Source: Aralia elata
Lineage: Eukaryota > Streptophyta > Magnoliopsida > Apiales > Araliaceae
Assembly (NCBI GenBank): GCA_034770075.1
Contig: CM068385.1
Location: 59,462,939-59,526,938, forward strand
DNA length: 64,000 nucleotides
Reading direction: 5' to 3'
Positions 23,076 to 34,787 of the stretch are shown one piece after another (the first letter of the stretch is position 1; the number at the start of each line of letters is the position of its first letter). A program made the position numbers and the translations under genes. The notes under the pieces were generated by a model. That model ran no database searches. It was not told the DNA's origin and saw nothing but the letters and a program-made list of their open reading frames with translations.

Positions 23076-23940
23076 CTTTATCTAAGAAGGTAGCGTGTAG
23101 GATTATAGTAATAATACCCTAAACTTTCTTTAGGATATCCCACAAGTCTGCACTTGTCATTTTTTTGTCCCAAACTTATCTTTGAAACTTTTTCACATAA
23201 GCTGGACAACCCCTTATCTTAACATACTTAAGAGTAAGAATCCTTCCTATCCATAACCTTTATGGAGTCTTGGGCTCGAATTTTTGAGGTTACCTTATTT
23301 TGTAGATATGCAGCCGTTTCTAGGGCATAACCCCAGATGGATACTAGAATGTCGGTAAAATCATTATGGACTGCACCATGTCCAGCAAGGTACAATTTCT
23401 CCTTTTAGATACACCAATCAATTATTGCGTATCAGGAGGTGTCCATTATGAGAAAATACCATTTTGAGATGATCTAGAAACTTATTGCACAAGTATTCAT
23501 TCCTCGATCTGATCAAAGAATCTTGATACTTTGTCAATTCGTTTCACTTCTGAATTCTTTGAACCTTTCAAATGATTCAGACTTGTATTTTATCAAATAC
23601 ACATATTCAACTCTTTGAATAATCATCTCCTTTTCTTTTACTAGTTTATTCAATTTGCAAAATTATTTTTTTATGTAAGTCAAGTATACAAAGTCTATCA
23701 AGTAATCTTCCAATTTCAAACAAAACATTATCATTATAAATAGAACAACAATTGTTCTTAAATATAATACCAGAACCTTCCTTGTCCAACAACAGAAAGA
23801 AATAATGTTTCTAATGAGAACAGGAACATAATAACAACTTATTAACTTAATAGACTTGCCCGTAGGCAATGCTAAACTATAAGTTCGTATGGTTCATGCA
23901 GCAACCTTTGCTCCATTCCCACACATAAGATTACTTACTC
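23076..23940 (-). pseudogene. Decayed copia integrase region
   Basis: By position this is integrase, but the only long frame (23663-23869) is weak, with one recognisable stretch resembling the spacer after protease (Y-Y-V-P-V-L-I-R-N-I-I-S). Stops are frequent in all frames. Confidence 0.5.
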
Positions 23941-24228
23941 TTAGTTTAGCTTTCTACTTCTGCTTAGTCTCTGCATTGGATTGCATACGTGAGAACTACA
24001 GCCGGTATCCAATACCCAAGTAGAACCTTGACTTACAAAAAAATTTATTTCAATCATGAACAAACCTATATCTGTAACCGAAGCTTCACTAAGCTTCTTC
24101 TGGTTACCCTCTGTAAGATTCTCCTTACAGTTTTCCTTTCCAGTATCCAGGCTTATTGCAGTGGAAGCAAACTCCTTTGCTATCTGCATCAGTCTTGTTC
24201 TTATTGTCCTTTGTTTTTGCCTTTCCAT
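23941..24228 (-). pseudogene. Copia protease and zinc knuckle remnant
   Basis: The protease block W-V-L-D-T-G-C-S-S-H is intact. The gag knuckle just upstream is readable (C-F-H-C-N-K-P-G-Y-W) only in another frame, so a frameshift lies between them. A stop ends the piece soon after the protease site. Confidence 0.8.
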
Positions 24229-24592
24229 TTACCTTCTTTGAATTGTTCTTCTTTTAAGAAGATACTTTGGCCCTCTTCCGCTTCCTGGAAGAATCATCTA
24301 CCAGTAAGACTTGGTCTTTCTTGGTTGGAAAGTGACTCTTTACAATTTTCAACATGTTTAAGCAACTCAGGCAGGCTGACATATAGCTTGTTCATGTGGA
24401 AATTTACAACAATTTGTGAGAAAGAGTCAGGAAGTGATTGCAAGATCAACTCTCCATCCATTAAAACCTAGTTGTCCCAATTGTTCAATCAGATTGATCA
24501 TTTTGAGAACATTTGTCTATACTGCAGTGCCATCGGTTATTCTAGATTGGAAGAGCTCTTTAGATATCTGATATCTAATAGTCCTACTTTCC

Positions 24593-24826
24593 TCACCCTT
24601 CAACTCCTTGAAGGTGCAGGAGTATAGTAGGAGCATCCATAGTTTCATGCTGACGCTGAAGCTCGTTACTCATGGATGCGAGCATGATGCATTGAGTCAA
24701 CTGTGCATCATCTTGCCACTTTCTAAAAGTAGCAATCTCTTCCTCAGAGGCATTGTCTGCAACCATTGCAGGGATAAGCGTATTAAGGACATAAGATAGC
24801 TTTTTAGCCTTAAGAACTATTCTCAA
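24593..24826 (-). pseudogene. Copia gag remnant
   Basis: 77 codons match the start of copia gag (K-K-L-S-Y-V-L-N-T-L-I-P, A-S-E-E-E-I-A-T-F-R-K-W-Q-D-D-A, C-I-M-L-A-S-M-S-N-E-L-Q). The central gag helix region downstream, 24230-24590, is broken by stops. Confidence 0.8.
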
Positions 24827-24899
24827 ATTCTTTAACCAGTCCTTTTAATTTGGTCCGATTAATTAGCATCTAATATGCTCCGCAGTGATAGTGAATTAG

Positions 24900-26821
24900 A
24901 CATCGTAAAATTCTGTAAATGAATTTGTAGTTTAACAACATTTTAGCATACATTCATTTCTTAATTAATTACCAAAATAAATTAGGTCTTTATTTTAAAT
25001 TGGTATCTCCCACTATTTTCATCAAACTATATTACCCTCCCTATATAGTTCGGCATATCTAATTAAAGATTTGCTAGTGAGAATAAGGATCCCATTTCAA
25101 ATGTATATAGCCTTGTGTGACACAACAAATGATATATAAATAAATAGGTAGACAACTATTGTCAATTACATCACTATGTAACTCCTTGTATTTTGTCTCT
25201 TAGATTATTTTGATCAAGTGTGACACATCCGAATCAAAACTATCCAAGTTAAGTCCAACCTAGCACTTCCATATATTCGAAAGAAAAACACTGTTCTTGT
25301 GTGACACAACAAAACAACATCGTTCAGTCTATGTATAAGTATCAAATGTGAGAAAACAACATCTTAAATATTTAATACTTGCCTTGTGTGACACAACAAA
25401 CTCATATTAAATATTTAATACTCTATCGCTTTACCATGCTAGAAGGCGACGTTCGATATTCCAAATATCTTTGAACGCTTAGGACTTAATATGATTTCTT
25501 TGAGGGGTTTGTTATTATTTGTCTCATCTTGTTTAGCGTGCATGCACATATATATATAAAATACGCGTCATATTATTAAACATGCGAAGCATGTTGTATA
25601 ATATATAATATATACATAGTAAGCATGCACATATAGAATACTATATTCTACCCGGATTGATTATGGACTTTTATTCTAGTTTGGTTCACTAGAGCCACCA
25701 AGTGAACCAAAAGGTCAAACCTATGGTGCAAGAATTAAATTTAAATATAACTATTACATTTAAACCCGGGCTCCATTACAAACGGGTCTTCAAGCGCTCC
25801 TTGCTCCTTTGTCTTCAATTCTTCAAAATTAATTCTAACTAGTCCTATTACAAAAACTATTTACAATAAATAGAAACCTTGATCAGCAGTCAAGGGGAAG
25901 TACATAGGAGGGAGATAAAATTTACATTAAGAAAAAATTAGAGAAGACGAGGTACGCAGACCCCATTTATAAAAAACCCATACATTCAAGCATCCACTAA
26001 AATAAATCCAATCACACATTGGTCAATAGTCCATAATCAATCCCTATTTATTATCATACATATCTCTATATGTATCAATAAATAACATTCATCCCATGAA
26101 TAATAAAACCATTCCATATATGCATTGATATCATTTAATGGGCAATATTAGTTAGTATAAAATTCAATTTCAACTCCAATTAGTTATCATGGAATCCAAT
26201 TCCAACTCTAATTAGTTATCATGAAATCCAATTTCAATTAAAATAAACTTCTTTATTTTAATCATATTTCAAATCTAAATAAACTCTTTTATTTTAATTT
26301 ATCCAATTTTTTTGAATAAAAATAAACTCCTTTATTTTTAATCAAATTCCAAATCAAAATAAACTCCTTTATTTTAATTAATATGGAAACCAATTTCAAG
26401 TTTAAAATAAACACCTTTATTTTTAACTTAAAATTGTTGGAAAATAAAATATGTTGAATCCTATTCCTTATCAAAATAAACATCTTTATTTTTTAAGGAA
26501 ACATGGAATCCTATTCCATATGTGAATAAACTCCTTTATTCTAGGAAACATGGAATCCTATTCCATATGTGAATAAACTCCTTTATTCTAGGAAACATAG
26601 AATTCAATTCCAAGTTCAAATAAAACTTTTAATTTTAATTATATTCCAATTCAAAATAAACCTTTTATCTTAATTGAAAATAAATAAAATCAAAATAAAT
26701 AAAAAAAATAAAAAAAATAAAAAAAATAATTTTACACAAACAATTATGCCCAATTAAATTGTTCTTAACACATATCAATGTATATATAGAATCAAAACAA
26801 TTAATAACTCGCATAAAGTTT
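24900..26821 (-). other. Long AT-rich copia leader
   Basis: Nearly 2 kb between gag and the primer-binding site contain no ORF of note. From about 26180 to 26690 there is a degenerate repeat of a unit like AAATAAACTCCTTTATTTTA, about a dozen times; 26505-26600 holds two almost identical copies of a 46-bp version. Confidence 0.7.
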
Positions 26822-26834
26822 GGCTCTGATACCA
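26822..26834 (-). promoter_or_regulatory. Copia primer-binding site (tRNA-Met)
   Basis: The minus strand reads TGGTATCAGAGCC, one base from the 5' LTR. It matches the initiator tRNA-Met 3' end used by most plant copia elements. Confidence 0.9.
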
Positions 26835-26835
26835 C

Positions 26836-28654
26836 TGTTAGGTTTGTATAACGCGAACATGCAATCAAATTACATTAATAAAGCGGAAGCGCGATAAAAT
26901 CAGATTTTAAAATTTTATACAAACCATCACCATGATCTTTCTTTATGCACAATTATTAATTAAACGAAAGAGATGGAGAATAAGAATTATACCCTTGTAG
27001 AATTCTAGCTTCCTCAGGTACAAGTTCACCTCCAATTCCTTCGCGTTCTTCTTGAATTCCACCGATTAAATTCCTCCCTTTGATCAACGTTAGCCACCCA
27101 AGTGTTTGGCCTCTAGAGGTGATCCACCAAGGAATAATACTTGTTCAAGAAGATGGGTGTTGGCAAAACCCTAGTTTCTATCTCTATAGAAATCGTAAGT
27201 ACTCTATACAATTCTTATGCAAGAGTGTGTAACCCTAATCTATGATAAGACTTCTCTTATTTATAGATGTAGGAAAACCTTTCCCTAAACTATTTAGGAT
27301 TAGGGTTTCTATTCTAATTAAACTCCTTTAATTAAATTAAACTCCTAATCTAATTAGGAATTCATGTGAGAGTACTTCTATTAATGAATTCCCAATCCCT
27401 ATTAAGAATTAAATAATAGTAATAGTAATAATAATAATAAGACTCCTCTTATTAATTTATATTTAATATTTCTAAAATATTAAATAATAAATATTAAGCT
27501 ATTTAATTTATTCTATCTCCATAGACTAAATTAAATACACTTAACTTATTATTACAATTATGTCATTTATTTCTTAAATAAATATTTTTCTTTTGCGGTG
27601 TGACCCTTTAGGTTCTCCATATTAAACCGGTTGTGAATAAATCAATTAGAACAATTCTAATCTTATTTAAATAAATAAATTAAACTATTTAATTCATTTA
27701 AATAAATAATATTTATTCTACAATAAGGGTAAGCCCCCTTAGCGATCAACGACTTTCCAGATAATATAGATTTCAACATTAATCATAAAAGAACCTTTCA
27801 GTGCATAGTTACCGTACAATTCAATCCTTCTACCATACAATTCAATCCTTCTACCATACAATGTCCCAATTAAATATAAGACATGGAATTACTGTCAAGT
27901 CTTATTTTATTTAATTATATGTATTTCGATTCTAAAATGCACAACTCTGATTAATGCAAATTAGAAACTCTTTTCTAATTTCATTCTGCTTTGGCCAAAG
28001 ACTTCTGAGTCGTCATTTATCGAATCACATAGGACATTCTCTCCTTTTACTAGAAGTGGTAGATTCTTTGTTGATCATTCACCTATTTCCATGTACAACT
28101 TATTATACCCAATCATACCTTTTGATATACCCTAAAGGTCTTAAGGAACATGTCAAAGTATAACTCATCATACACAAGATACTATGATGATCTCAAGTCC
28201 AAGGATCACTTGTACTACTATCACTAGAGGAATTCTTATTGACAGGCGAGTAAAACTCCATTAGGTATTCCTTAGCGAGCCACGTTCAGTGAACTTATTC
28301 TCTAATAAGCACCTACATACTTGCTTTAGTGTCTCCACACAAATGATTATGAGATCAATCATTCTCTTCATAAGAGCAAGCAACGTATGTACTAATCTAT
28401 CCGGATTCACTAATCCCGTTTTTAGTAATCCATCGATTAGGAACAATTTAAGTTTGTGAGCTATCTAGAATTTAGATCTCATTAGCATGATCCCCATCAT
28501 GATTCTAAAAGCATTGCTCAAAACTATGGGTTTATCACATTTAATATAACAGCACCATGTAGATAATATAAAATGCCTTTAATAACCGAATAAGATTACA
28601 AAGCATATGCTACATCATATCAAATATGATTGACTTGTGTGCATACTACTTTCA
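26836..28654 (-). repeat. Copia 5' LTR
   Basis: 1819 bp with TATAAATA on the minus strand at 27258-27265. A 21-bp direct duplication (TTCAATCCTTCTACCATACAA-type, around 27815-27860) is unique to this LTR. Confidence 0.95.
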
Positions 28655-29356
28655 CTCACCAAGACAATTGGTTTGGAATAGCTTTCTAACACATATATAA
28701 TAGTCTAACCGAAACAATGGTTTAGACAACCTTTATAATCATATTCAATGATTTAATGAATACCAATGCTTGCAATGAGGTTTAAGGGATATTAATCTTA
28801 AACCAATCCTTAGAATATGAATGACAGTTTATAAAGCATAAGAGTCATTGTCACATACTTGTATGATACATGAATATACAAGTGTACATGCTTGCTCAAT
28901 AAAGAGAAAGGGTTCGAATACTTGCACAACATCCTGCTCGAATGTAAAGTGAGTATGGTTAAGGGAAACTTGCACAAAGTAAAGTTTCGGAAAAAGGGAA
29001 CTTGCTTGTTTTCTCAGCTACAAGTAATCTAACTTTAATTTAAATTGCGTTGAAACGACCTAATCATTAATAAGTCGATTCTGTAGTTAGTATAGCATCC
29101 ATAACAAGTGGTTACGCACCACATAGTTTTAATACACAGTCACGTAGGTGGAATCAAGATTACTAAGTCCATATTCGAAATTTCTTATCTTTAGCTAAAT
29201 GAGTTAGCAACTTAGAATACCCCGACCCTAAGCATCAACATAAGCTTGAACACATAGTATATCAGTTCAATCATGCAATACAACTTAAAACATTCATACA
29301 TACATGTTGCAAGACTCTATTTACAATTTAAAACAACTGGGCAATTCTGGCGACCG

Positions 29357-29405
29357 GCACGGCCGCGCTGGTTTTTGCCATAGGAGTGGCGCGGCCGCGC
29401 CACTC
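29357..29405 (-). repeat. GC-palindrome pair 1 in LTR B
   Basis: An imperfect 12-bp palindrome (29357-29368, GCACGGCCGCGC) is followed by a perfect 22-bp palindrome (29384-29405) with core GCGCGGCCGCGC. Their centres are 32 bp apart. Confidence 0.85.
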
Positions 29406-30356
29406 TCTGGGCAGACCAAAAATGCAATTTATACAAGTGGCAATCCAGGTCTATTTTCCAACATTCAGGCTACTGATATGACTCAATTACACATGCTCAT
29501 AAGGTTATTAATCTGAGTTCAAACCTAGCATGCTCATGCCAAATTCAATCCAAGGTTATAAGGTGTTACGTTAGAAACTTCTATATTTTAAGCCAGTCAA
29601 ATCCATCTCGCAAAGGATCAACTATTATAGTCATGACACCACATAATGAGACTAAACCATACTTAATAAGCATGCTCGTGCGTATATAACACATGTACAC
29701 ATTAATCACATAGTTTACAATTGGAATGTCACTTCTTTGAACATGCGTACATAGGTAAAATTCATGTTTAGCTAGATGGTGCTCATGTCAACATGTTCTA
29801 GAGGCATAATGAATCCTATTATTTATGCGTGCAAGGTTGGAACGAAACTTACACAACGTTTGACAACAATAGTCCTCAAGTCTTAAGTTTTTCTTGAAAA
29901 TTTGACATTAGACTAACTAAACTTGCTTAATATCTCTACGTGACTTTCCGTATGCATTCACACATATAATTAGATCATATATACATGCTTGTAAGCTCAG
30001 AACATCAAGGATACAAGGTTCGCTAAGTTTTACTTCCAACACTTCAAGTTTTCTTTTAAAAAGTCGTTGGAACTGAGCTAACACAACTCATGTCATGCAA
30101 GGTAACCCTAGGTGATACTTTGGACTTGTTTTCATACATGTCTAAGCTAGTTACATATGCTCAAAGGATCAGCATCACTTTCATAAGGTTTAGTTTTCAA
30201 ATTCTAAGTTTTAGTTCAAAATCTCGTAAAACCCAACACATTTCATGCAAGACCCTACTAGATCACGTACCAGATACACACATAGGCTTATTTAAGCTAA
30301 ACTAACATGCTCATGACATCAGAAGAATCAAAAGTTGGAATTTTATTCTGGGGCAC

Positions 30357-30402
30357 GGCGCGGCCGCGCCTGGTTTTGCCTGGGGAGTAGCGCGGCCGCG
30401 CT
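30357..30402 (-). repeat. GC-palindrome pair 2 in LTR B
   Basis: Two perfect 14-bp palindromes, GGCGCGGCCGCGCC (30357-30370) and AGCGCGGCCGCGCT (30389-30402), have centres 32 bp apart. The spacer resembles that of pair 1 (TGGTTTTTGCC... against TGGTTTTGCC...), so the module was duplicated about 1001 bp away. Confidence 0.85.
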
Positions 30403-30852
30403 GCTCCTCGGCAGAACTAGGAAACTCCCTGTACAGCGAAATTTCCCAAAACCAAAACCAATTCAAACCATAATCTGTGTATACCCATCTCACATAAAGT
30501 TTATAACTATGATATTAAGCATACCTAGAATGATTTTAACAACTTAAAACAAGTAATTAACTAAGTTCAAGAATTAAATTCAACATTCATGCTATTTCTC
30601 CATATTTTCGCATACTTAGCGATTGATCATGCTACGAACTCGTTTCTAAACCAAAATAGTTCGTTTAACTTTCGTTGTTTTCGTATTAGACTATACTAAC
30701 AATGTATAGCAACCATTTGCAGATTATCGCAACTTAGCTAAATCATTTTTGGTACATTATGAGCATGTATACATGTTATTTTTTGAGAATTCATGAAACT
30801 CAAGTTTAATAGAATAAAACATGATTAACACTTTAGCAACATGTATATGAAC

Positions 30853-32964
30853 TGTCGACGCCGGGTTTTCGTCTTTCTTGGCCTTTTCCTATTTTAGCCT
30901 TTTGGTTTTGGTGATTTTGGGGAAAAGGTCGGCACTTAATGTCGACGGGGTTTTGAAAGATTTGTTTTTATGATGAGCCAATTAACCAGAGTCGCCAGTT
31001 GGTATATTTTGAAATGGATGTACCAACTCATCCGAGTTTTCATTTTTTTAAATCGCTGGCTCATGTGTGACTCCGAATTAATTGGTCTGCGAAACGAGAT
31101 TCATAGAGTTCGGGGGCTTGCTTAAGCGAGGGGAAGGTGTTAGGCACCCCCCGACTTCCGTGAAACACGGTTACCGTAATCTTGATGCTTTTCCTATCCT
31201 TTAATTCGTGAAACGTGTATGCGTGCGTGTGTGGGTGTGTGTGTGTGCCTAAATGAATGTTGTGGTGAATTTGTATGAAAGAATCATTTGGATTTTTAGG
31301 GAAAATCGTGCCTCTAGTCTTGAGAGTGCTTCAAAATGTCTTTTCGATATTTGCGAGAAAGCCTTATTTTTTTATTGAGAAAGATTTGATTTTAATTGGC
31401 AAATGCTATGCGATTTTTTACTAAGTGTGGTTTTGGTAAAACATGAGTTTATCAAACCTTAGCCAAAATAGGAATCGAGATTTATACGTTGCTTTCATAA
31501 ATGATAGGCAATTTCTAGGATCTCTTTCGCCCTATGTATCAAGGTTTGATAAAACGTTTATTTCCTTTTTATAAACCATTTTTTTGTGATATTTGGACAC
31601 AACTTCTCTTTATGCTTTCTCGTAAAATAGGAATCGACTTTCATTAGCCCTTCCCATTTTTAGCCTCGTGACGCTAATACCCTACTTTGATTAATTTTAG
31701 AAAAATCTTTATTGTTTTGGCTTTGAAATCTCTTGCTTGGCGTTACAAATCAAATTAAACATCAAACGCGTAGGGGGCTATTCACGGGCATGTAAGCCAT
31801 CAAAATATCCCCGAACGCCAACAATCACATATTTCACTACTATGGGGCCTTAAACCCGATTCTCGCCTAAGCGTCGTTTTAAGGCCCAACGATTACATAT
31901 TACAAAAAACGAACTACTTGCAACTATTACATATGTCAAAAACGTCCATCATCGGATTTGGACCACGGGGTCGCGTTCCTAGGCTCACACCCGAGATTAC
32001 TATATGCCCACAAAATGAATACTACGGAACTAACCAACACGGATTTGCCTAATACACCATGATATCCGAAAATGGTAATCTAAATAAATTACAACCAAAT
32101 AAATCACCATAAACAAGCTAGGAATTTCACCAATCGGATATCCTCGGATTATTAGGAAGAATTTTGTTCCGGTGGAACCCTCACTAATAATCCCTAATCC
32201 ATGATTGTTCAACAAGATACATGAAAATTACATTTAATCCAACCCAATAATATGATATAAATTGCTAGAACAAAGGGAATTTTTACCTTGCAAATGATCT
32301 CAAATGGATGTGAACTTGTGTATTTGATTAGGATAAAGAGTGTATTTGGTACAATCAAAATCAAAAGAATATAAATCCTCTCTTTTTTCTCTCTTTTCTT
32401 CCTATTTTGTTGCAAAATCTCCTCTTTTTCCTCTCTATTTCCGTGCTTCTTGCTGCTGAATTCTCCTTCTTCTCTCCCAATTCCTTCAACTTCTAACCTT
32501 CTGTATGTTGCAACGCAACTGGGCTAAAATAGGCTGGCCAAAGCCAGCCGCAGATTGATCTGCGGCTGGCTGGCCGCCTGCCCCCCACTTCCCCCGATTT
32601 CGAGTTCCGTGTTTCGAGTTCCGTGTTTTCAAAAGGCGCACTCATTGGCCGCAGATCAATCCGCGGCTGGACGGTTTGACTTTCTCGATTTTCGTGCCAC
32701 GCCTCGATTTTCGTGTCGTGACGTCGATTTTCACTGTCAGGCTCGTAATCTGCAGTCCGAGAATTTCCGGGAGATGTGCCGCCTCATTCGGGGATGCCTG
32801 TTTCGGATGGCCTTATTGTCACGTCAGCCTTGGTCGCCAAACATTGTGGTGGTGTTGGGCGTTTGCATTGGTGCCCACTCCTTCGATCCCGCAAGCCGGT
32901 TCAATTGACGATTTTGCCCTCCTGTCATGGTTAGTACAGGGAACGCAAAATTTGGGTGTCTACA
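30853..32964 (-). repeat. Retand 3' LTR
   Basis: 2112 bp. It differs from the other LTR by about 22 substitutions, three 1-base gaps and one 26-bp palindromic segment present only here (within 32542-32577). GC-rich inverted repeats lie at 32532-32571 and 32648-32667. Confidence 0.95.
32532..32667 (-). repeat. GC inverted repeats in Retand LTR
   Basis: 32532-32549 is GGCTGGC-CAAA-GCCAGCC. 32542-32571 has 14-bp arms (AGCCAGCCGCAGAT and its complement) around TG. 32648-32667 has 9-10-bp arms around CA with a mismatch. The arms share the word CCGCAGAT. The pattern recurs outside the LTR at 34139-34178. Confidence 0.85.
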
Positions 32965-32978
32965 GCTGCCCCTCTTTA
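32965..32978 (-). promoter_or_regulatory. Retand polypurine tract
   Basis: The minus strand reads TAAAGAGGGGCAGC directly before the 3' LTR. Confidence 0.85.
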
Positions 32979-33127
32979 TCATGTTTATGCAATGTTTAAA
33001 TGAAATGAACAGGATAAAGAAATAGACACTCGATGCATGAATGACAATGCACAAGGATGACAATACATACGTGTGCAACACATATGACTTATGATGCAAC
33101 GTGACATGTAAAATATTCGATGCGGAT

Positions 33128-33990
33128 GATCGTCTCGTCGGGGCCGGGTTTCGTCGCCGGTCACCCATCACGTAACCCCCGGTTATCGTCGCCGGTTGGT
33201 TATCTTGTCGGAGCCGGTTTTCGTCGCCGGACATCCATCTTGTAATCGCTGGTTATCGTCGCCGGTCGATTATCTCATCGGGGTCGGTTATCGTCGCCGG
33301 TCACCCATCTCGTAACCCCCGGTTATCGTCGCCGGTTGGTTATCTTGTCGGAGCCGGTTTTCGTCGCCGGACATCCATCTCGTAATCGCCGGTTATCGTC
33401 GCCGGTCGATTGTTTTGTCGGGGCCGGTTTTCGTCGCCGGACACCCATCTCGTAACCCCCGGTTATCGTCGCCGGTTGGTTATCTCATCGGAGCCGGTTT
33501 TCATCGCCGGACATCCATCTCGTAATCGCCGGTTATCGTCGCCGGTCGATTGTCTTGTCGGGGCCGGTTTTCGTCGCCGGACACCCATCTCGTAACCCCC
33601 GGTTATCGTCGCCGGTTGGTTATCTCGTCGGAGCCGGTTTTCGTCGCCGGACATCCATCTCGTAATCGCCGGTTATCGTCGCCGGTCGATTGCCTTGTCG
33701 GGGCTGGTTTTCGTCGCCGGACACCCATCTCGTAACCCCCGGTTATCGTCGCCGGTTGGTTATCTCGTCGGAGCCAGTTTTCGTCACCGGACATCCATCT
33801 CGTAATCGCCGGTTATCGTCGCCGGCCGATTGCCTTGTCGGGGCCGGTTTTCGTCGCCGGACACCCATCTCGTAACCCCCGGTTATCGTCGCCGGTTGGT
33901 TATCTCGTCGGAGCGGGTTTTCGTCGCCGGACATCCATCTCGTAATCGCCGGTTATCGTCGCCGGTCGATTGCCTTTGTGAGTGCCGGAT
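33128..33990 (+). repeat. 35-bp satellite-like array with 140-bp higher-order unit
   Basis: TCGTCGCCGG recurs every 35 bp from 33151 to about 33965, about 24 monomers. Four monomer types follow one another in fixed order, giving a 140-bp repeat present about six times with very few differences between the last four copies. It lies in the Retand 3' untranslated region just upstream of the antisense genes. Tandem repeats at this place in Tat/Ogre elements are known as a source of satellites. Confidence 0.95.
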
Positions 33991-34005
33991 CTCGTCTACG
34001 GTCAC

Positions 34006-34787
34006 TCGGTCGGATTGAGAAGTCGTGTTCGACACTCAATTCATCAAAATCTCGCATTTTATTGTCACTTTATGAGTCAAATGGGCCTTAGGGTCGATTA
34101 AACTTGCATTGGACCAAAGGGGACCCACTGGGGCCAGTCGCAGATGGATCTGCGGCCAGCCGCAGATTGATCTGCGGCCAAGATCGGGCATAAGGGCGGC
34201 TTGCCGCTTCCCAGATCTGTCACTTTCATTCGTACCCCACGCGATTTTTCAGACCTTTGCACACCCTTTTGCCGAGTATTCCAACCTTTCTGCAAAAACT
34301 GCTCCGGTAGGATCGATCTACGCGCCACAGGTAACACTTTGACCGTTCACTTTTCAATTTCGTCAATGTTTTGCTATACATTTGGCTATTTGCATGTTTA
34401 GAGGTAAAAATATATGCTTTACAATGCTATGCTACGTACCATCGTATATACATGCTATGTATCAACTGTATGAGTCCTTTTTATGTTCATGACGCGGTCC
34501 TACATACTGTTATTCCCTTTTTTGAAAGAAAATCATGCATTATAGTACTTTATATGCTGTAATTACACATATGAATGTAATTTTGATCTGTTTGAGGCTT
34601 GGATTGATTGAAAACATGTTTGGCTTACGCTTGGGATATCCATTTTACAAACAGAACTCTGCCGATTTTTATTTTTTTTTTACCTGCATCATGCTGCATT
34701 AATTATATGATGAGGGTAGGAATTTAGAATATTCGCGACATAATTCAAAAGGGAACTTACCTTCCTCTCGCTTGTTCTATTCCAGCC
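34006..34787 (+). promoter_or_regulatory. Putative promoter and 5' UTR of the Retand antisense genes
   Basis: No ORF of note. 34139-34178 holds two GC inverted repeats (arms CGCAGAT and GCCGCAGAT around GG and TG) centred 22 bp apart. A splice-donor-like GCCACAG|GTAACA at 34329 and an acceptor-like TCTATTCCAG ending at 34785, two bases before the ATG, suggest a 5' UTR intron. The start of transcription cannot be seen. Confidence 0.4.

Larger units (their letters stand above)
19617..28654 (-). mobile_element. Complete but coding-defective Ty1/copia element
   Basis: LTRs at 19617-21419 and 26836-28654 flank an internal region with polypurine tract, decayed pol and gag, a 2-kb AT-rich leader and a tRNA-Met primer-binding site. 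The target-site duplication CTCAC is at 19612-19616 and 28655-28659. The LTRs differ at only about 9 positions plus three small length changes, yet no coding domain is intact. It inserted in LTR B. Confidence 0.95.
28655..30852 (-). mobile_element. 3' LTR of Tekay element B, part 2 of 3
   Basis: The LTR continues after the copia element and is then cut by Retand (TSD TGAAC at 30848-30852). It contains two palindrome pairs (29357-29405 and 30357-30402). Between about 29480 and 30310 there are degenerate repeats with CATGCTCAT-like and TTCAAGTTTT-like blocks roughly every 130-170 bp. No ORF. Confidence 0.8.

Noticed and set aside
32555..33234. ORFs of 107-136 residues over the Retand LTR and its edge
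   Set aside because: They cross LTR, palindromes and polypurine tract on the wrong strand or without a family; GC-rich sequence explains them.
33410..34018. Repeated 60-63-residue ORFs on both strands
   Set aside because: They come from the 35/140-bp array, which happens to be free of stops in some frames; the same peptide repeats every 140 bp.
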